This document shows positions 7,117-15,947 of a DNA stretch of 33,078 bases, one piece after another. The number at the start of each line of letters is the position of its first letter. The first letter of the stretch is position 1. The notes under the pieces were generated by a model. The model was not told the origin of the DNA. It was given only the letters and a program-made list of their open reading frames with translations, and ran no database searches. The DNA lies in the NCBI GenBank assembly GCA_947625415.1, contig CANQOG010000015.1:1-33078 (forward strand), in the 5' to 3' direction. The translations under genes were made by a program, and so were the position numbers. Source of the stretch: an uncultured Clostridia bacterium. Lineage in GTDB: Bacteria; Bacillota; Clostridia; TANB77; CAG-508.

Positions 7117-10066
7117 TTAAAGTCCATAATTAGACTCTCCTGACCACTTTCTTTCAGTATAAAATGTCCAATTTGTACATTTTGTACCTTTTACTTTTAC
7201 TGTACCTAATATGTTTGTTCCATTCTTCTCATTTGCTCTTCTTACTCCTTCTTCTACTGCCTCACATATTACTTTTAAATTCCAGTTATCTAAATTTTCT
7301 GCATTACTTATATAGTCTCCAAATGGATTATTTTGTAAATCTACATATGTTAAATTTTTCAATTCTTTAAATACTCTACAATCTGCTATTGACCCATTAT
7401 GAAGAATCACCTTTTCTAATGTATCTTTTTGAGAAGAAAGAGCATTTATATCTTTAACATTTTTACAAGTCATTGATAAAGACGTAAGACCAGATATATA
7501 TTCCAATCCTGATAACGAAGTACCGTTCGAAACTATACCACTCTGCAGTATCCACTAAATTTTTAATAATCAGGCTTCTACCTGCTCTATCATTAAAGTT
7601 TTTAAAAAAAGATAAGTCTTTGCTAGCATTTCCTATTTGTCCACAAGAAACTCTAAAAGTATCAATAATACAATTTATAGGAATTGTACATAAACTATCT
7701 AATGTAAAATCATTATTTTCCCCTCTTGCAATATCAAGTTTATTAATACTACTTAAATAACTAAAGTCACAACTAGTTCCACTGGTAGGACAAAATCTGA
7801 TGTTTTGACATGTCGACGGTAATATCACTTCAAAACCTCTATTCGTATCTATATTTATTTCTTTAAGTTGAGTTTGGCTTAAATCTATATATACTCCATC
7901 AAAATTTGCAGAACCCCAAATAATGAACTTTTCTAAATCTGTTATCCCCGATAAACTTTCCATTACTTCTGGAACATCTGTATAAAAGTTTCCGATACTT
8001 ATATCATCAAAAAAAGAATAATTTGCTTTTTCTAATTCTAATAATTTTTTTATTCTTACTGATATATCACTTAATTGTGTATTTTGCCCACTTATAAGTA
8101 AACTTTGTAAATCTGGACAATAATATTCATCTGAGCCTACTTTTTTACTACCTAATAACATTAAACCATTTTCATATTTTTCTTCTTTAGTTTTTCTTGT
8201 CGAAATTTTAGTTCCTAGCGTTTCTAATTCAAGTAAATCAATATCATCTTCATTTTTAGTTTCATCTACTCCTTTTAAAAATCTTATTTCACTTAAATTG
8301 ACTAAACTTGTTCCACTACTTGAATAAAAATTTACATATTTTAAATTTTTCATCGTTTTTAATGTATCATTTACTAATTCATTTATTTCTGTTTCACTTT
8401 CTACTAGTATTCCTTCGTTTTCTATCTTTACATTTTTTAAATTTAATATTTTAGCATTCACATAATTTCCTAATACTTTAAACTGGTCTTCAGTTACTGT
8501 TAAATCAGCTAAACTTATCTCTAAATCTCTATCTTCTGTATCTAATAATGCTAGCCAATATTTATTTGGATAAGATTTTTTACTTCCACACTGTTTAAAT
8601 ATATCCCTTAATTTTCCTACTTCACTATCTATCATATTCATACAACCATCATTTTCATTACTGCCAAAATGAAGAGTTGTTAATGAATTTAAATTACTCA
8701 AATAACCTACCCATTTTAAATTGTAATTTTGTTTTAGTTCTAGAGTTTTTAGTTTTGTATTACTAATTAGATATGAAAGTGAGTCTTCAGATGGATTTTT
8801 TCCTTTTTCTTCTTCATTATTTCCATTCTCATTATAAGTTTCATATAAACCTAACTCATTATTGTTAGCATATAGAGTAACTAAATTTGTCAAAATAGAA
8901 ATTCCTTTTAAATCTGTCAGGTTGTTTCCTTCTAACATTAATGTATTTAATTTAATAAATTTAGATAGATATTCTAATGCATGTTTCTTGTTATCTCCAA
9001 CTAATCTATTTCCTATTCTATTATGATATAAATCAAGATTAGTAATATTCCCAACAACATCACTACTTAAACTTCCTAAAGGAGCTAAACTTGTTATAAA
9101 TTTTGTTTTTACCCCTTTTGCTAAATCTTCATCTAATTTTTCATCTCTATGTGTATTGCTTTTGCTGTAATAATTTTCATTGCCCCTTATCAAAAGAGAC
9201 TTTAACTTTTGATAAGAACTATCTTTTATTCCATTACATATTTTCTCTAATTCAATATCATCTATACGATAAAAACTCAACGCTTCTAATGTTCTTCCTA
9301 CTTTTCCTAATTTTGTATAATCTTCTACTGTTGTATCTCTAAATGTTATCTCTCTTAAATTATTTGAATATTCCAGCCCTGTCAAATCTGTTAACGTCAT
9401 ATTCTCTAACGTTAAATACTCCAAATTTGGAAAAGCATATAAATCTTTTAATGAACTAACATTTTTATTTAATGTCACGTTTTTCATACTTAAAGCTTCA
9501 TTCCCTGTTATTGTTCCATCTTCTCTTTCACTCAAAAGCTGTGCTAACTCCGAATCTCTATTTAAAAATACTCTGTCTAAATTATCATAATTTAATTCAC
9601 TCGCATTTATACCTCTAAATATTCCATCCCCTGAACAATAATATACTTTTAAATCAAATGTGACTCCATATACATCTCTCAATGATAAATAATCTTGATA
9701 TTCTTTTCTTCCTGCATCTCCTCCAATTAACCCTTCTCTTATTTCACTTGGTAATTCTTCCTTTCGTATTAAATAAAGAGCATGTCCTCTACCATCTACT
9801 ACATATTTTGCTGAACCAATCCCATTTGCAGATGGATCATAAAAATAAGTTGGATATTTTTTTCTTACTTCTTCTACTTTTATTTCATTATCATCCACTT
9901 CCTCATAACTTTCCACATACTTTTCTTCTATAAACTCCTGTAATGCTGCCATTCCTACCTGAAATTTTGCATCTAATGCTTTAGTTATTATACCATTTTC
10001 CCCTATTGTCGCATTTAGTGAGACTCCAGCAAGTATAAGTAGGACAATGACCGTTATTTTCTTATT
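7117..10066 (-). CDS. Cassette A: start-less leucine-rich repeat surface protein
   Basis: An open frame of about 982 residues after one CGGT correction at 7522-7525. It opens with the pilin-like hydrophobic stretch VIVLLILAGVSLNA, then GENGIITKALDAK, and continues as a long series of leucine-rich repeats (for example LEYLTLENMTLTDLTGLEY, LKTLELKQNYNLKWVGYLS). There is no ATG, GTG or TTG before the hydrophobic segment; the first codon follows an in-frame TAA at 10067. An internal ATG at 9952 has a poorly spaced AGGTAGG and would give a protein without its membrane segment. No promoter precedes it. I read it as a promoterless silent cassette for a cell-surface adhesin-like protein. The shift restores SFEGTSLSGLEYISGL. 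Confidence 0.8.
7522..7525 (-). other. Putative CGGT recoding site in cassette A
   Basis: In-frame GAA CGG T. Reading CGGT as Gly joins the 847-codon and 135-codon parts of the leucine-rich protein. Confidence 0.7.
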
Positions 10067-10073
10067 TTATGAT
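10011..10073 (-). repeat. Cassette 5-prime box, copy A
   Basis: A 44-bp conserved block (10011-10054) encodes TVIVLLILAGVSLNA. It is followed by 7 bp that vary between copies and then the invariant TTATTTTATGAT (10062-10073, plus strand). The 44 bp are identical in copies A, B and D. Confidence 0.9.
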
Positions 10074-10085
10074 GAAAAATAAAAA

Positions 10086-10127
10086 TAAAAATGAAAAAAT
10101 AAGGATAATCCTTCTTTTCCCATTTTT
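10086..10127 (-). terminator. Terminator of cassette B
   Basis: Minus strand: nested pairing AAAAATG/CATTTTT and AAGGAT/ATCCTT with a T run, right after the cassette B stop. Confidence 0.7.
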
Positions 10128-10149
10128 ATAAAAGTTTTAATAATAAATT

Positions 10150-11882
10150 CTAGACTTCAAGATTCAGAATTTGCTTATATGTTTTATCTATGATTTCATT
10201 ACTTACTTCTTTATAAGTACCATTACCATTTTCATAATATCCAGCACCACAACCTACTCCATATATATTAGAATCCAATTTATTTACATATCCCGATTTA
10301 TCTATATTACTAGCTTCGCTTTCAACAGTAAAAGTAGCTTTATTCCATCCTGCTGAAACAATATTCCATTTTTTATTAATAATTCCATTTTGACCATATA
10401 TTTCTAATTGATTTTTCCCTTGTTCATAGTCTGTTCCATCTGTATACTTGTTTCCGTTATAAGCATATACTTTTGCATTATTACTAGCTATGACTAGTCC
10501 ACCGTCTCCAGCCAATCCACCACTTCCTCCATTATGTTCACCACCGATAATAATTTTTTCCACCGATTCCACCCGAAATAACGTCTAAGCCTTGACTATA
10601 TAAATATGGTGCAAAATCTTTTGTATTTTCATAATCATATCCTCCACCAGAAAACAACGTGTGAAATCCATCATACACTCTTTCACCACTTTGTCCATTT
10701 TTTCCACCTTTTGCACCTATACCACGATTACCACTTTGATGATTCTCAAATCCTATATTTCCATCTCCACCTCCGCCAGAGTATCCTCCGCCTCCAGCAC
10801 AACAAGTACCTCCTGCTGCTCCGAGCACCGACCTCCGACCAATTCCAGCTCCGAGGATACCCTCCACCGCCAGAACCATTCTCTAAAGTACCATCTGCTC
10901 CAGAGCCCCCAGCACCTCCATAAGCATAAACCGTAAAATCGTCATAAATTAAAATTGTCCCACAGTTTTCTCCATCGCCACCATTAGCACCTTTTCCAAT
11001 AGCATATCCAGCTCCAACTCCACCGATTTCCGTCCTATTCCTGCTCCAGCTCCGTCCTCCCCCAGAACCGCCAAGGTTAGATCCATCATCTACATAAGCA
11101 TTTCCATCCCCAGCATCTCCTCCATATGCTACTAAAGTTCCACTCCCTCGTAAAGCTAATATTGCTCCAAATGGAACTCTTATTCCTGCATATCCTCCTT
11201 GGTTAACTTTCATATAATCATTTTCATCACCTTTTTCTCCTAACCCACTATTTACTGTTAATGTTACTCCTTCATCCACATATAAATTAAGTTTGGCTTC
11301 TGGCTCTATATTTATTGCACTTCTTGTTAAACCTTGATTTGTTAAGTTCATATCATAATCTATATATATTGTTACTTCTCCTGATTGTATATCAAAACAA
11401 AACTCTCCTTCTTTTATTTCATCTCCAAATACTAACGTTTGTTTATTATCTTTTCCTGGATTAAATGTCATCTCTCCATTTCCATCGAAATTTTCACTTG
11501 TCAATATCTCTAGTTTTTCTCCTATTTGCTCATCTGTTAATTTCTCTACTTTATAGTTTCCATTTTCATCCTCCTCTACTACATAATAATATCCTTCTTT
11601 TTCTACTACATTTTTTCTTTTTCCACTTCCATCTACATCCATTTTAAATGAACTTTCTATTTCTTTTCCTTCTCTTGATTTTAAATAACTATCTATTGTT
11701 TCATTTGTATCTATATCTGATGCATAACCTGCTATCATTATTTCTAAGTCTTCTCTCCTCTTTGTTTCTTCTGACAATTCTTTTAAATCTAACGCTTTAG
11801 TTATTATCCCATTCTCCCCTATAATTGCATTTAGTGAGACTCCAGCAAGTATAAGTAGGACAATGACCGTTATTTTCTTATT
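10150..11882 (-). CDS. Cassette B: start-less glycine-rich surface protein (eight CGG +1 sites)
   Basis: In a plain reading this splits into three pieces in three frames. Treating CGGN as one glycine at eight sites gives a single frame of about 574 residues: pilin-like hydrophobic start, then SEETKRREDLEIMIAGYASD, a region of short strands (TLVFGDEIKEGEFCFDIQSGEVTIYI), and a long glycine-rich part rich in GGAGGSGADG-type repeats, ending in TYKQILNLEV. It lacks a start codon, ribosome binding site and promoter. The first 190 or so residues are nearly identical to cassette C at DNA level, while the glycine-rich parts diverge. The C-terminal end (TYKQI.NL) and the following terminator resemble cassettes D and F. 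The likely role is a cell-surface structure, held silent here. Confidence 0.78.
10543..10546 (-). other. Putative CGGT recoding site, cassette B distal
   Basis: In-frame TAT CGG T. Plain reading hits TGA two codons later. Reading CGGT as Gly continues as GGEHNGGSGGLAGDGG. Confidence 0.75.
10820..10853 (-). other. Cluster of four CGGN recoding sites in cassette B
   Basis: Sites at 10850-10853, 10834-10837, 10827-10830 and 10820-10823 are separated by exactly 4, 1 and 1 codons. Four extra Cs shift the plain frame; with CGGN as Gly the text is GGGGYPGAGIGGGGAG and continues in frame. Confidence 0.75.
11022..11054 (-). other. Cluster of three CGGN recoding sites in cassette B
   Basis: Sites at 11051-11054, 11029-11032 and 11022-11025. 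Because three extra Cs sum to a codon, the plain frame survives but reads the un-glycine-like RSWSRNRTEI. With recoding it reads GGGAGAGIGGNGGVGAG. Confidence 0.72.
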
Positions 11883-11889
11883 TTATGAT
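11827..11889 (-). repeat. Cassette 5-prime box, copy B
   Basis: The 44-bp block 11827-11870 is identical to copies A and D. The 7-bp variable window is the same as in copy A. The 12-bp box TTATTTTATGAT is at 11878-11889. Confidence 0.9.
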
Positions 11890-11906
11890 GAAAAAGTGTA
11901 TTTGTA

Positions 11907-11935
11907 TTGACAAATTTTGCGTTTTCGTATACAAT
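11907..11935 (+). promoter_or_regulatory. Plus-strand promoter facing the small peptide gene
   Basis: TTGACA (11907-11912), 17-bp spacer, TACAAT (11930-11935). It points into the 3-prime end of the minus-strand peptide gene, so its transcript would be antisense to that mRNA. No plus-strand gene is served by it. Confidence 0.75.
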
Positions 11936-11938
11936 AGA

Positions 11939-11968
11939 TAAAAAAGAGAGAGCTTCAAAAAGCTCTCA
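11939..11968 (-). terminator. Terminator of the small peptide gene
   Basis: Minus strand: GAGAGCTT-loop-AAGCTCTC followed by T6, directly after the peptide stop codon. Confidence 0.88.
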
Positions 11969-11972
11969 TAAG

Positions 11973-12143
11973 TTATGAAGTAAGATTGGAGTTTGAATTG
12001 GTTGCAACTTCAATCTTTTCTTTTTCTATTGATATCTTAGCATTATATCTCATTGCTGATAAGCAACATATTGCCATTGCAATAATTGCTATTATTGATA
12101 TCACAGTTGAAGAATTGATACTTTTGCCTAAACTTTCATTCAT
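11973..12143 (-). CDS. Small single-pass membrane peptide (candidate type I toxin)
   Basis: A 56-aa peptide beginning MNESLGKSINSS, with one hydrophobic helix (about residues 13-31, VISIIAIIAMAICCLSAM) and a charged tail. The ATG at 12143 has AGGAGG 8 nt upstream, far better than the longer frame to 12203. It has its own consensus promoter (12293-12321), a structured leader (12193-12248) and a terminator, so it is an independent transcription unit between two silent cassettes. A convergent promoter at 11907 would make an overlapping antisense RNA. That layout matches type I toxin-antitoxin loci such as txpA/ratA or bsrG, but the peptide sequence is not recognised. It could instead be a small membrane regulator. 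Confidence 0.75.
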   Translation of the reverse strand: MNESLGKSINSSTVISIIAIIAMAICCLSAMRYNAKISIEKEKIEVATNSNSNLTS

Positions 12144-12192
12144 TCTATGTACCTCCTCTCTTTTAGTTTTACACTTGTTGCTAATATCTAAC

Positions 12193-12248
12193 AACAGGTG
12201 CATAAACCAACAAACAGTGTTAACTATTTGCTAGTTAACGCACCTGTT
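12193..12248. promoter_or_regulatory. Nested inverted repeat in the peptide leader
   Basis: Outer arms AACAGGTGC (12193-12201) and GCACCTGTT (12240-12248) enclose GTTAAC (12219-12224) and GTTAAC (12234-12239), which pair with each other. In the minus-strand transcript it is the 5-prime leader. In the plus-strand antisense RNA it could end the transcript, as a few Ts follow it. Confidence 0.65.
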
Positions 12249-12292
12249 TTGAAAGCTGATACATCTTCAATCTTATTAAATAACTTTATTGT

Positions 12293-12321
12293 ATTTTATT
12301 ATAAATATATCTTGATGTCAA
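12293..12321 (-). promoter_or_regulatory. Promoter of the small peptide gene
   Basis: Minus strand: TTGACA (12316-12321), 17-bp spacer, TAAAAT (12293-12298). The leader to the peptide start is about 140 nt. Confidence 0.82.
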
Positions 12322-12330
12322 TATATAGCA

Positions 12331-12366
12331 TAAAAAATAAAATCCACCCTGCCAAGCAAGATGAAT
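12331..12366 (-). terminator. Terminator of cassette C
   Basis: Minus strand: an 11-bp stem (with G-U pairs) ATTCATCTTGC / GCAGGGTGGAT with a TTG loop, then a T-rich run, 12 nt after the cassette C stop. Confidence 0.85.
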
Positions 12367-12377
12367 TTATAAATATT

Positions 12378-14176
12378 TTAATTTAATGATGAATCTACTT
12401 TATATGTTCCATTTGAAAGTTCTATATAGCCTGCTCCGAGAGCCAACACCTTGAATACTTTCTGTTACATTATTCTTGTATCCCGATAATTCACAATTAG
12501 TACTAGGTCTAACTAAAACGCTTTTTATTTCTTCTATAGAAGCTGCTCTCTTAACATTTAAGATATCTGGATTAACTGTATCTCCAAACAAATTTGTAAA
12601 ATACTCATAATTGCAATCATCAATTTTACCCCACCAACAATTATATTTGTACACATCTCTTAATTCACCTTTTTGAGCAAATATTTCCAATTGGTTATTT
12701 CCTAACTGATAATCAGTTCCATCTGTATACATATTTCCATTAAATGCAAAAACTTTTGCATTTTTTGATACACAAACGTTACCACCTCGTCCAGCTATTC
12801 CTCCATCTCCACCAGCATCAATAGGGTCGTATGTTTCATAGGCACCTTTCGGTGCATGGCCTCCTTGTCCACCAATGCAATTCGAATTGTCCACACCGCC
12901 ATTGTAGCCATGGAAACCATTAGAAAAATAGCCTCCACCTCCACTCCATCTAGAACTTACACCACCTAATCCATTATCACTTCTATCACAAAGCGTTTCA
13001 CCAGCTCCTCCGCAATAGCCACCTCCACCATTTGCATGGCTTCCACCGACCTCCGACCAGCTCCGCCTCCTCCTATTCCAGATCCGAGGATAACCGCCTC
13101 CGCCGGTACCAGAATTTCCATCTGTACCTCCTCCAGCAAAACCTCCTGCGCCACCATAAGCGTATACTATTAAATTATTCCATATTTTTACTTCACCACA
13201 ATCTTCGCCAGGCTGACCGAGATTTTCCACTTCTTGCTAGCCCCTGCTCTTCAGATATAATTGTTCCAACTGAATAAAAAGAATTAGCATCACCACCATT
13301 TCCCCCGATTACCTCCTATTCCTGCTCCAGCTCCGACCTCCTCCGGCCTCCACCTGTATTACCTGAAACAGCTCCTCCTCCATTTCCAGCTTTTCCTCCA
13401 TAAACTATCAATGTTCCTGAGCCATATAAATTTAATGTTGCATCTTTTCCATCTATTGATGGTACCCTTATTCCTGCATATCCTCCTGGTCCTCCTTTTG
13501 CTCCTAATCCATCGGCTATATCTCCATCTTCTCCATATCCACTATCTACAGTTAATGTTTTTCCTTCTGCTATGTATAAATTTAATGTTGCTTTTGGCTC
13601 TATATTTATTGCGCTTCTTTTTAATCCTTGATTTGTTAAATTCATATCATAGTCTATATATATTGTTACTTCTCCTGATTGTACATCAAAACAAAATTCT
13701 CCTTCTTTTATCTCATCTCCAAATACTAATGTTTCTTTTTTACCTTCTCCTGGATTAAACTCCATTTTACCATTTCCATCAAAGTTTTCACTTGTCAATA
13801 TTTCTATCTTTTCTCCCATTTGTTCTTCTGTTAATTTCTCTACTTTATAATTCCCATTTTCATCCTCCTCTACTACATAATAATATCCTTCTTTTTCTAC
13901 TACATTTTTTCTTTTTCCATTTCCATCTACATCCATTTTAAATGAACTTTCTATTTCTTTTCCTTCTCTTGATTTTAAATAACTATCTATTGTTTCATTT
14001 GTATCTATATCTGATGCATAACCTGCTATCATTATTTCTAAGTCTTCTCTCCTCTTTGTTTCCTCTGATAATTCTTTTGAATCTAACGCTTTAGTTATTA
14101 TTCCATTCTCCCCTATTATCGCATTTAGTGAGACTCCAGCTAAAATTAGTAGGACAATGACCGTGACCGTATTATT
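12378..14176 (-). CDS. Cassette C: start-less glycine-rich surface protein (eight CGG +1 sites)
   Basis: The plain reading stops at a TAG near 13320 and restarts in another frame. With CGGN as glycine at eight sites it is a single frame of about 596 residues: pilin-like start, EIMIAGYASDIDTNETIDSYLKS as in B, a strand-rich region, then glycine-rich repeats, ending GVGSGAGYIELSNGTYKVDSSLN at 12378. All distances between the eight sites are multiples of three. No start codon is present: the codons after the in-frame TAA at 14177-14179 read NNTVTVIVLL. There is no promoter or ribosome binding site. It is a tandem paralogue of B with an almost identical first third. Cassette C lacks the TYKQI-type tail of B, D and F. 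Confidence 0.78.
12435..12438 (-). other. Putative CGGA recoding site, cassette C end
   Basis: In-frame TCT CGG A. With CGGA as Gly the C-terminus reads GSGAGYIELSNGTYK, matching GCGAGYYENGNGTYK of cassette B. The plain frame instead reads SRSRLYRTFKWNI. Confidence 0.85.
13045..13086 (-). other. Cluster of three CGGN recoding sites in cassette C
   Basis: Sites at 13083-13086, 13052-13055 and 13045-13048, separated by 9 codons and 1 codon. Recoded text is GGGGYPGSGIGGGGAGGGGS; the plain text in between is RIWNRRRRSWSEV. The plain frame is restored after the third C, so the segment is only mis-spelled in a naive translation. Confidence 0.75.
13216..13219 (-). other. Putative CGGT recoding site, cassette C middle
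   Basis: In-frame TCT CGG T. Recoding joins ARSGKS to GQPGEDCGEV, like GGDGENCGTI in cassette B. Confidence 0.72.
13304..13345 (-). other. Cluster of three CGGN recoding sites in cassette C, first glycine block
   Basis: Sites at 13342-13345, 13332-13335 and 13304-13307 (the only CGGG). They are separated by 2 and 8 codons. The plain frame meets TAG between the second and third; recoding reads GGGGGGGAGAGIGGNGGN. Confidence 0.78.
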
Positions 14177-14183
14177 TTATGAT
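14121..14183 (-). repeat. Cassette 5-prime box, copy C
   Basis: The 44-bp block 14121-14164 differs from copies A, B and D at about four bases in its middle. The 7-bp window differs from the other copies. The 12-bp box TTATTTTATGAT is at 14172-14183. Confidence 0.88.
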
Positions 14184-14245
14184 TAATTTTTCTACCGATA
14201 AATCATTTTACTAAATTATATTAAGCTTTTAGAAATAAAAAAGCT

Positions 14246-14283
14246 AAAATTGTAAAAAAGGATAATTCTCTTTTACAATTTTT
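14246..14283 (-). terminator. Terminator of cassette D
   Basis: Minus strand: AAAATTGTAAAA pairs with TTTTACAATTTT around a loop of about 13 nt. A closely similar element follows cassette F. Confidence 0.75.
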
Positions 14284-14305
14284 ATAAAATCTTTAATAAT
14301 AAAAA

Positions 14306-15664
14306 CTAGATTCCATGATTTATAATTTTTTCATACGTTTCATCTGTTAACCAGTTTTTAGCAATCTCATTTTCTCTAAGAGCTCTATTATAAACACGTA
14401 AACTTTTCAACTTCATTTTTGTAAAACAAGGTCCTGTCCCAAAATTAGCATTTGTATAATAAAAACCGATAACAAATTCATTACAATCATTTATTGTATT
14501 AGTAGTAAACGTTTCCCATTGAGCTATTGCAACATCAGAACTCAAAATCAGCTCTCCTTTTGACCATAATGAAGCTTTTATATATTTTCCTGTCTTTACA
14601 AATGTCGAACCATCATCCAATTTTCCTTCTTCATTATCACATTCTTTAATAATTTTGGGATTCAAAGTAATAACAAAATTTGAAACTTCTTCTTCAATTT
14701 TGCTAACTCTGAATGGATATGCTATATTGTGTACAGCATTATGGAACGAGTAGTCCGAAGGAGCTTTCTGCTTTCTTGAAGCACCATTAATAGTCCACAG
14801 CAAGGTACCATCATATCTATCATCCAAATAAAATCTAAAATCAGAATATTGCTCACTATTATGATTACCATAAAAACATATCCCACCTAAAGAGCAATTT
14901 CCTACATTATTGTAAATTCCATTCGTCTTTTTATAACTAATTCCTGTTTCTATATTTCCTGTAATTTCAACAGTAAATCCATTTTCTATCAACTCTTGTT
15001 TATCTTCATCTGTACCACATTCAACTGTTATGTAATCATTTACACCATCTAACCACAAACATCCATCATAAAAACCACTTTCTTGATTATAATCAAAATT
15101 ATACAAAGTTACATTATTTCCCATTACTTCTTTAATAGCTTTTTCATTATTTGCCACACCATCTGTAACGGCTCTTGGGTCAAAATTTAAAAGTAGTCCA
15201 CCTTGAACTCCTACACTATCTTCACTTGTCAATAATATATCACATGTATCGTCTTCTATACCTCCTATATCCATTAACTTTTTTACATCTCTTACTTTTT
15301 TTACTTCTCCTGTTTCATAATTTATTACATAATTATTTTCTAATTTTTGATTATTTTCAAAATTAGTTCCTTTTGAAACATAATACCAATTTGTTCCATA
15401 AATTTCATTTTCTGTTACTAATATTTTCCATTTATCTCCTACTTTTCTATCTTTTAATTCTTCTCCTATTTTATTTTCTATTTCTCCATTTTCGTTTCTT
15501 TTTTGATTTGATGCTATTTCAATTTGTAATAGTTCTCTTTCACTCGCTTCAATACTTAATTCTTTTGAATCTAACGCTTTAGTTATTATCCCATTCTCCC
15601 CAATTATTGCATTTAGTGAGACTCCAGCAAGTATAAGTAGGACAATGACCGTGACTTTATTATT
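14306..15664 (-). CDS. Cassette D: start-less LamG-like surface protein
   Basis: A continuous frame of 452 residues without any CGG. It starts with the pilin-like stretch VTVIVLLILAGVSLNA right after an in-frame TAA at 15665-15667; there is no start codon. A linker domain follows (KDRKVGDKWKILVTENEIYGTNWYYVSKG), then a concanavalin/LamG-type region (GGLLLNFDPRAV, FTVEITGNIE, LWSKGELI, LKSLRVYNRALRENEIAKNWLTDETY). The last motif is typical of LamG-like carbohydrate-binding modules. The C-terminal two thirds are clearly homologous to cassette F. No ribosome binding site or minus-strand promoter lies in the 155 nt upstream. Binding of host glycans is possible but not shown. Confidence 0.82.
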   Translation of the reverse strand, partial: NNKVTVIVLLILAGVSLNAIIGENGIITKALDSKELSIEASERELLQIEIASNQKRNENGEIENKIGEELKDRKVGDKWKILVTENEIYGTNWYYVSKGTNFENNQKLENNYVINYETGEVKKVRDVKKLMDIGGIEDDTCDILLTSEDSVGVQGGLLLNFDPRAVTDGVANNEKAIKEVMGNNVTLYNFDYNQESGFYDGCLWLDGVNDYITVECGTDEDKQELIENGFTVEITGNIETGISYKKTNGIYNNVGNCSLGGICFYGNHNSEQYSDFRFYLDDRYDGTLLWTINGASRKQKAPSDYSFHNAVHNIAYPFRVSKIEEEVSNFVITLNPKIIKECDNEEGKLDDGSTFVKTGKYIKASLWSKGELILSSDVAIAQWETFTTNTINDCNEFVIGFYYTNANFGTGPCFTKMKLKSLRVYNRALRENEIAKNWLTDETYEKIINHGI

Positions 15665-15671
15665 TTATGAT
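15609..15671 (-). repeat. Cassette 5-prime box, copy D
   Basis: The 44-bp block 15609-15652 is identical to copies A and B although the following coding sequence is unrelated. The 12-bp box is at 15660-15671. Confidence 0.9.
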
Positions 15672-15741
15672 GAAAAAATATTTAATTCTTAATAAAAAAT
15701 AACTATTTTAAATTATTTTTTAGAAAATTTTTATAAAACAC

Positions 15742-15770
15742 TTGCAAAACAAATTTAATTATGCTACAAT
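15742..15770 (+). promoter_or_regulatory. Promoter of tRNA-Met
   Basis: TTGCAA (15742-15747), 17-bp spacer, TACAAT (15765-15770), about 50 nt before the tRNA. Confidence 0.8.
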
Positions 15771-15819
15771 ATTTTTCGTGGTGAATAAATATAATATTTG
15801 TTCATAGCAATATGTTTTA

Positions 15820-15896
15820 GCTCCTTTAGCTCAGCTGGTCAGAGCAACCGGCTCATAACCGGTGGGTCCAAGGTTCGAATCCTTGAAGGAGCACCA
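15820..15896 (+). tRNA. tRNA-Met, elongator type (anticodon CAT)
   Basis: A 77-nt cloverleaf with encoded CCA. Acceptor GCTCCTT pairs with AAGGAGC. The anticodon arm is ACCGG / CTCATAA / CCGGT. The 1-72 pair is G-C and the anticodon stem lacks the initiator GGG, so it is the elongator form. A lysidine tRNA-Ile cannot be fully excluded. Confidence 0.93.
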
Positions 15897-15900
15897 AAAA

Positions 15901-15929
15901 AAAGAGTTACGATTTTTTCGTAACTCTTT
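15901..15929. terminator. Bidirectional terminator between tRNA-Met and pfkA
   Basis: AAAGAGTTACG (15901-15911) and CGTAACTCTTT (15919-15929) form an 11-bp stem, with T runs on either strand. It serves the convergent tRNA-Met and pfkA transcripts. Confidence 0.9.
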
Positions 15930-15947
15930 TTCTTTATATTTTTATTT

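Noticed and set aside
9103..9342. Leucine/phenylalanine-rich plus-strand ORFs opposite the cassettes and other minus-strand genes
   Set aside because: They are mirror images of AT-rich coding sequence, have no ribosome binding sites and match no family.
9950..9952. ATG 9952 as the true start of the leucine-rich protein
   Set aside because: The frame is open and conserved with the other cassettes for 38 codons upstream. This start would drop the shared hydrophobic segment, and the AGGTAGG is too close to the ATG.
10746..10879. Arg/Trp/Ser-rich stretches in cassettes B and C as real protein
   Set aside because: They appear only between extra Cs; removing the Cs yields the same glycine pattern as the surrounding repeats and as the paralogue.
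12198..12386. Plus-strand ORF over the peptide leader
   Set aside because: It covers the promoter, leader hairpin and cassette C terminator; it has no ribosome binding site or family likeness.
7117..15664. Diversity-generating retroelement or CRISPR array as explanation of the repeats
   Set aside because: No reverse transcriptase, template repeat, cas gene or regular direct-repeat/spacer pattern is present. The repeated boxes are cassette 5-prime ends.
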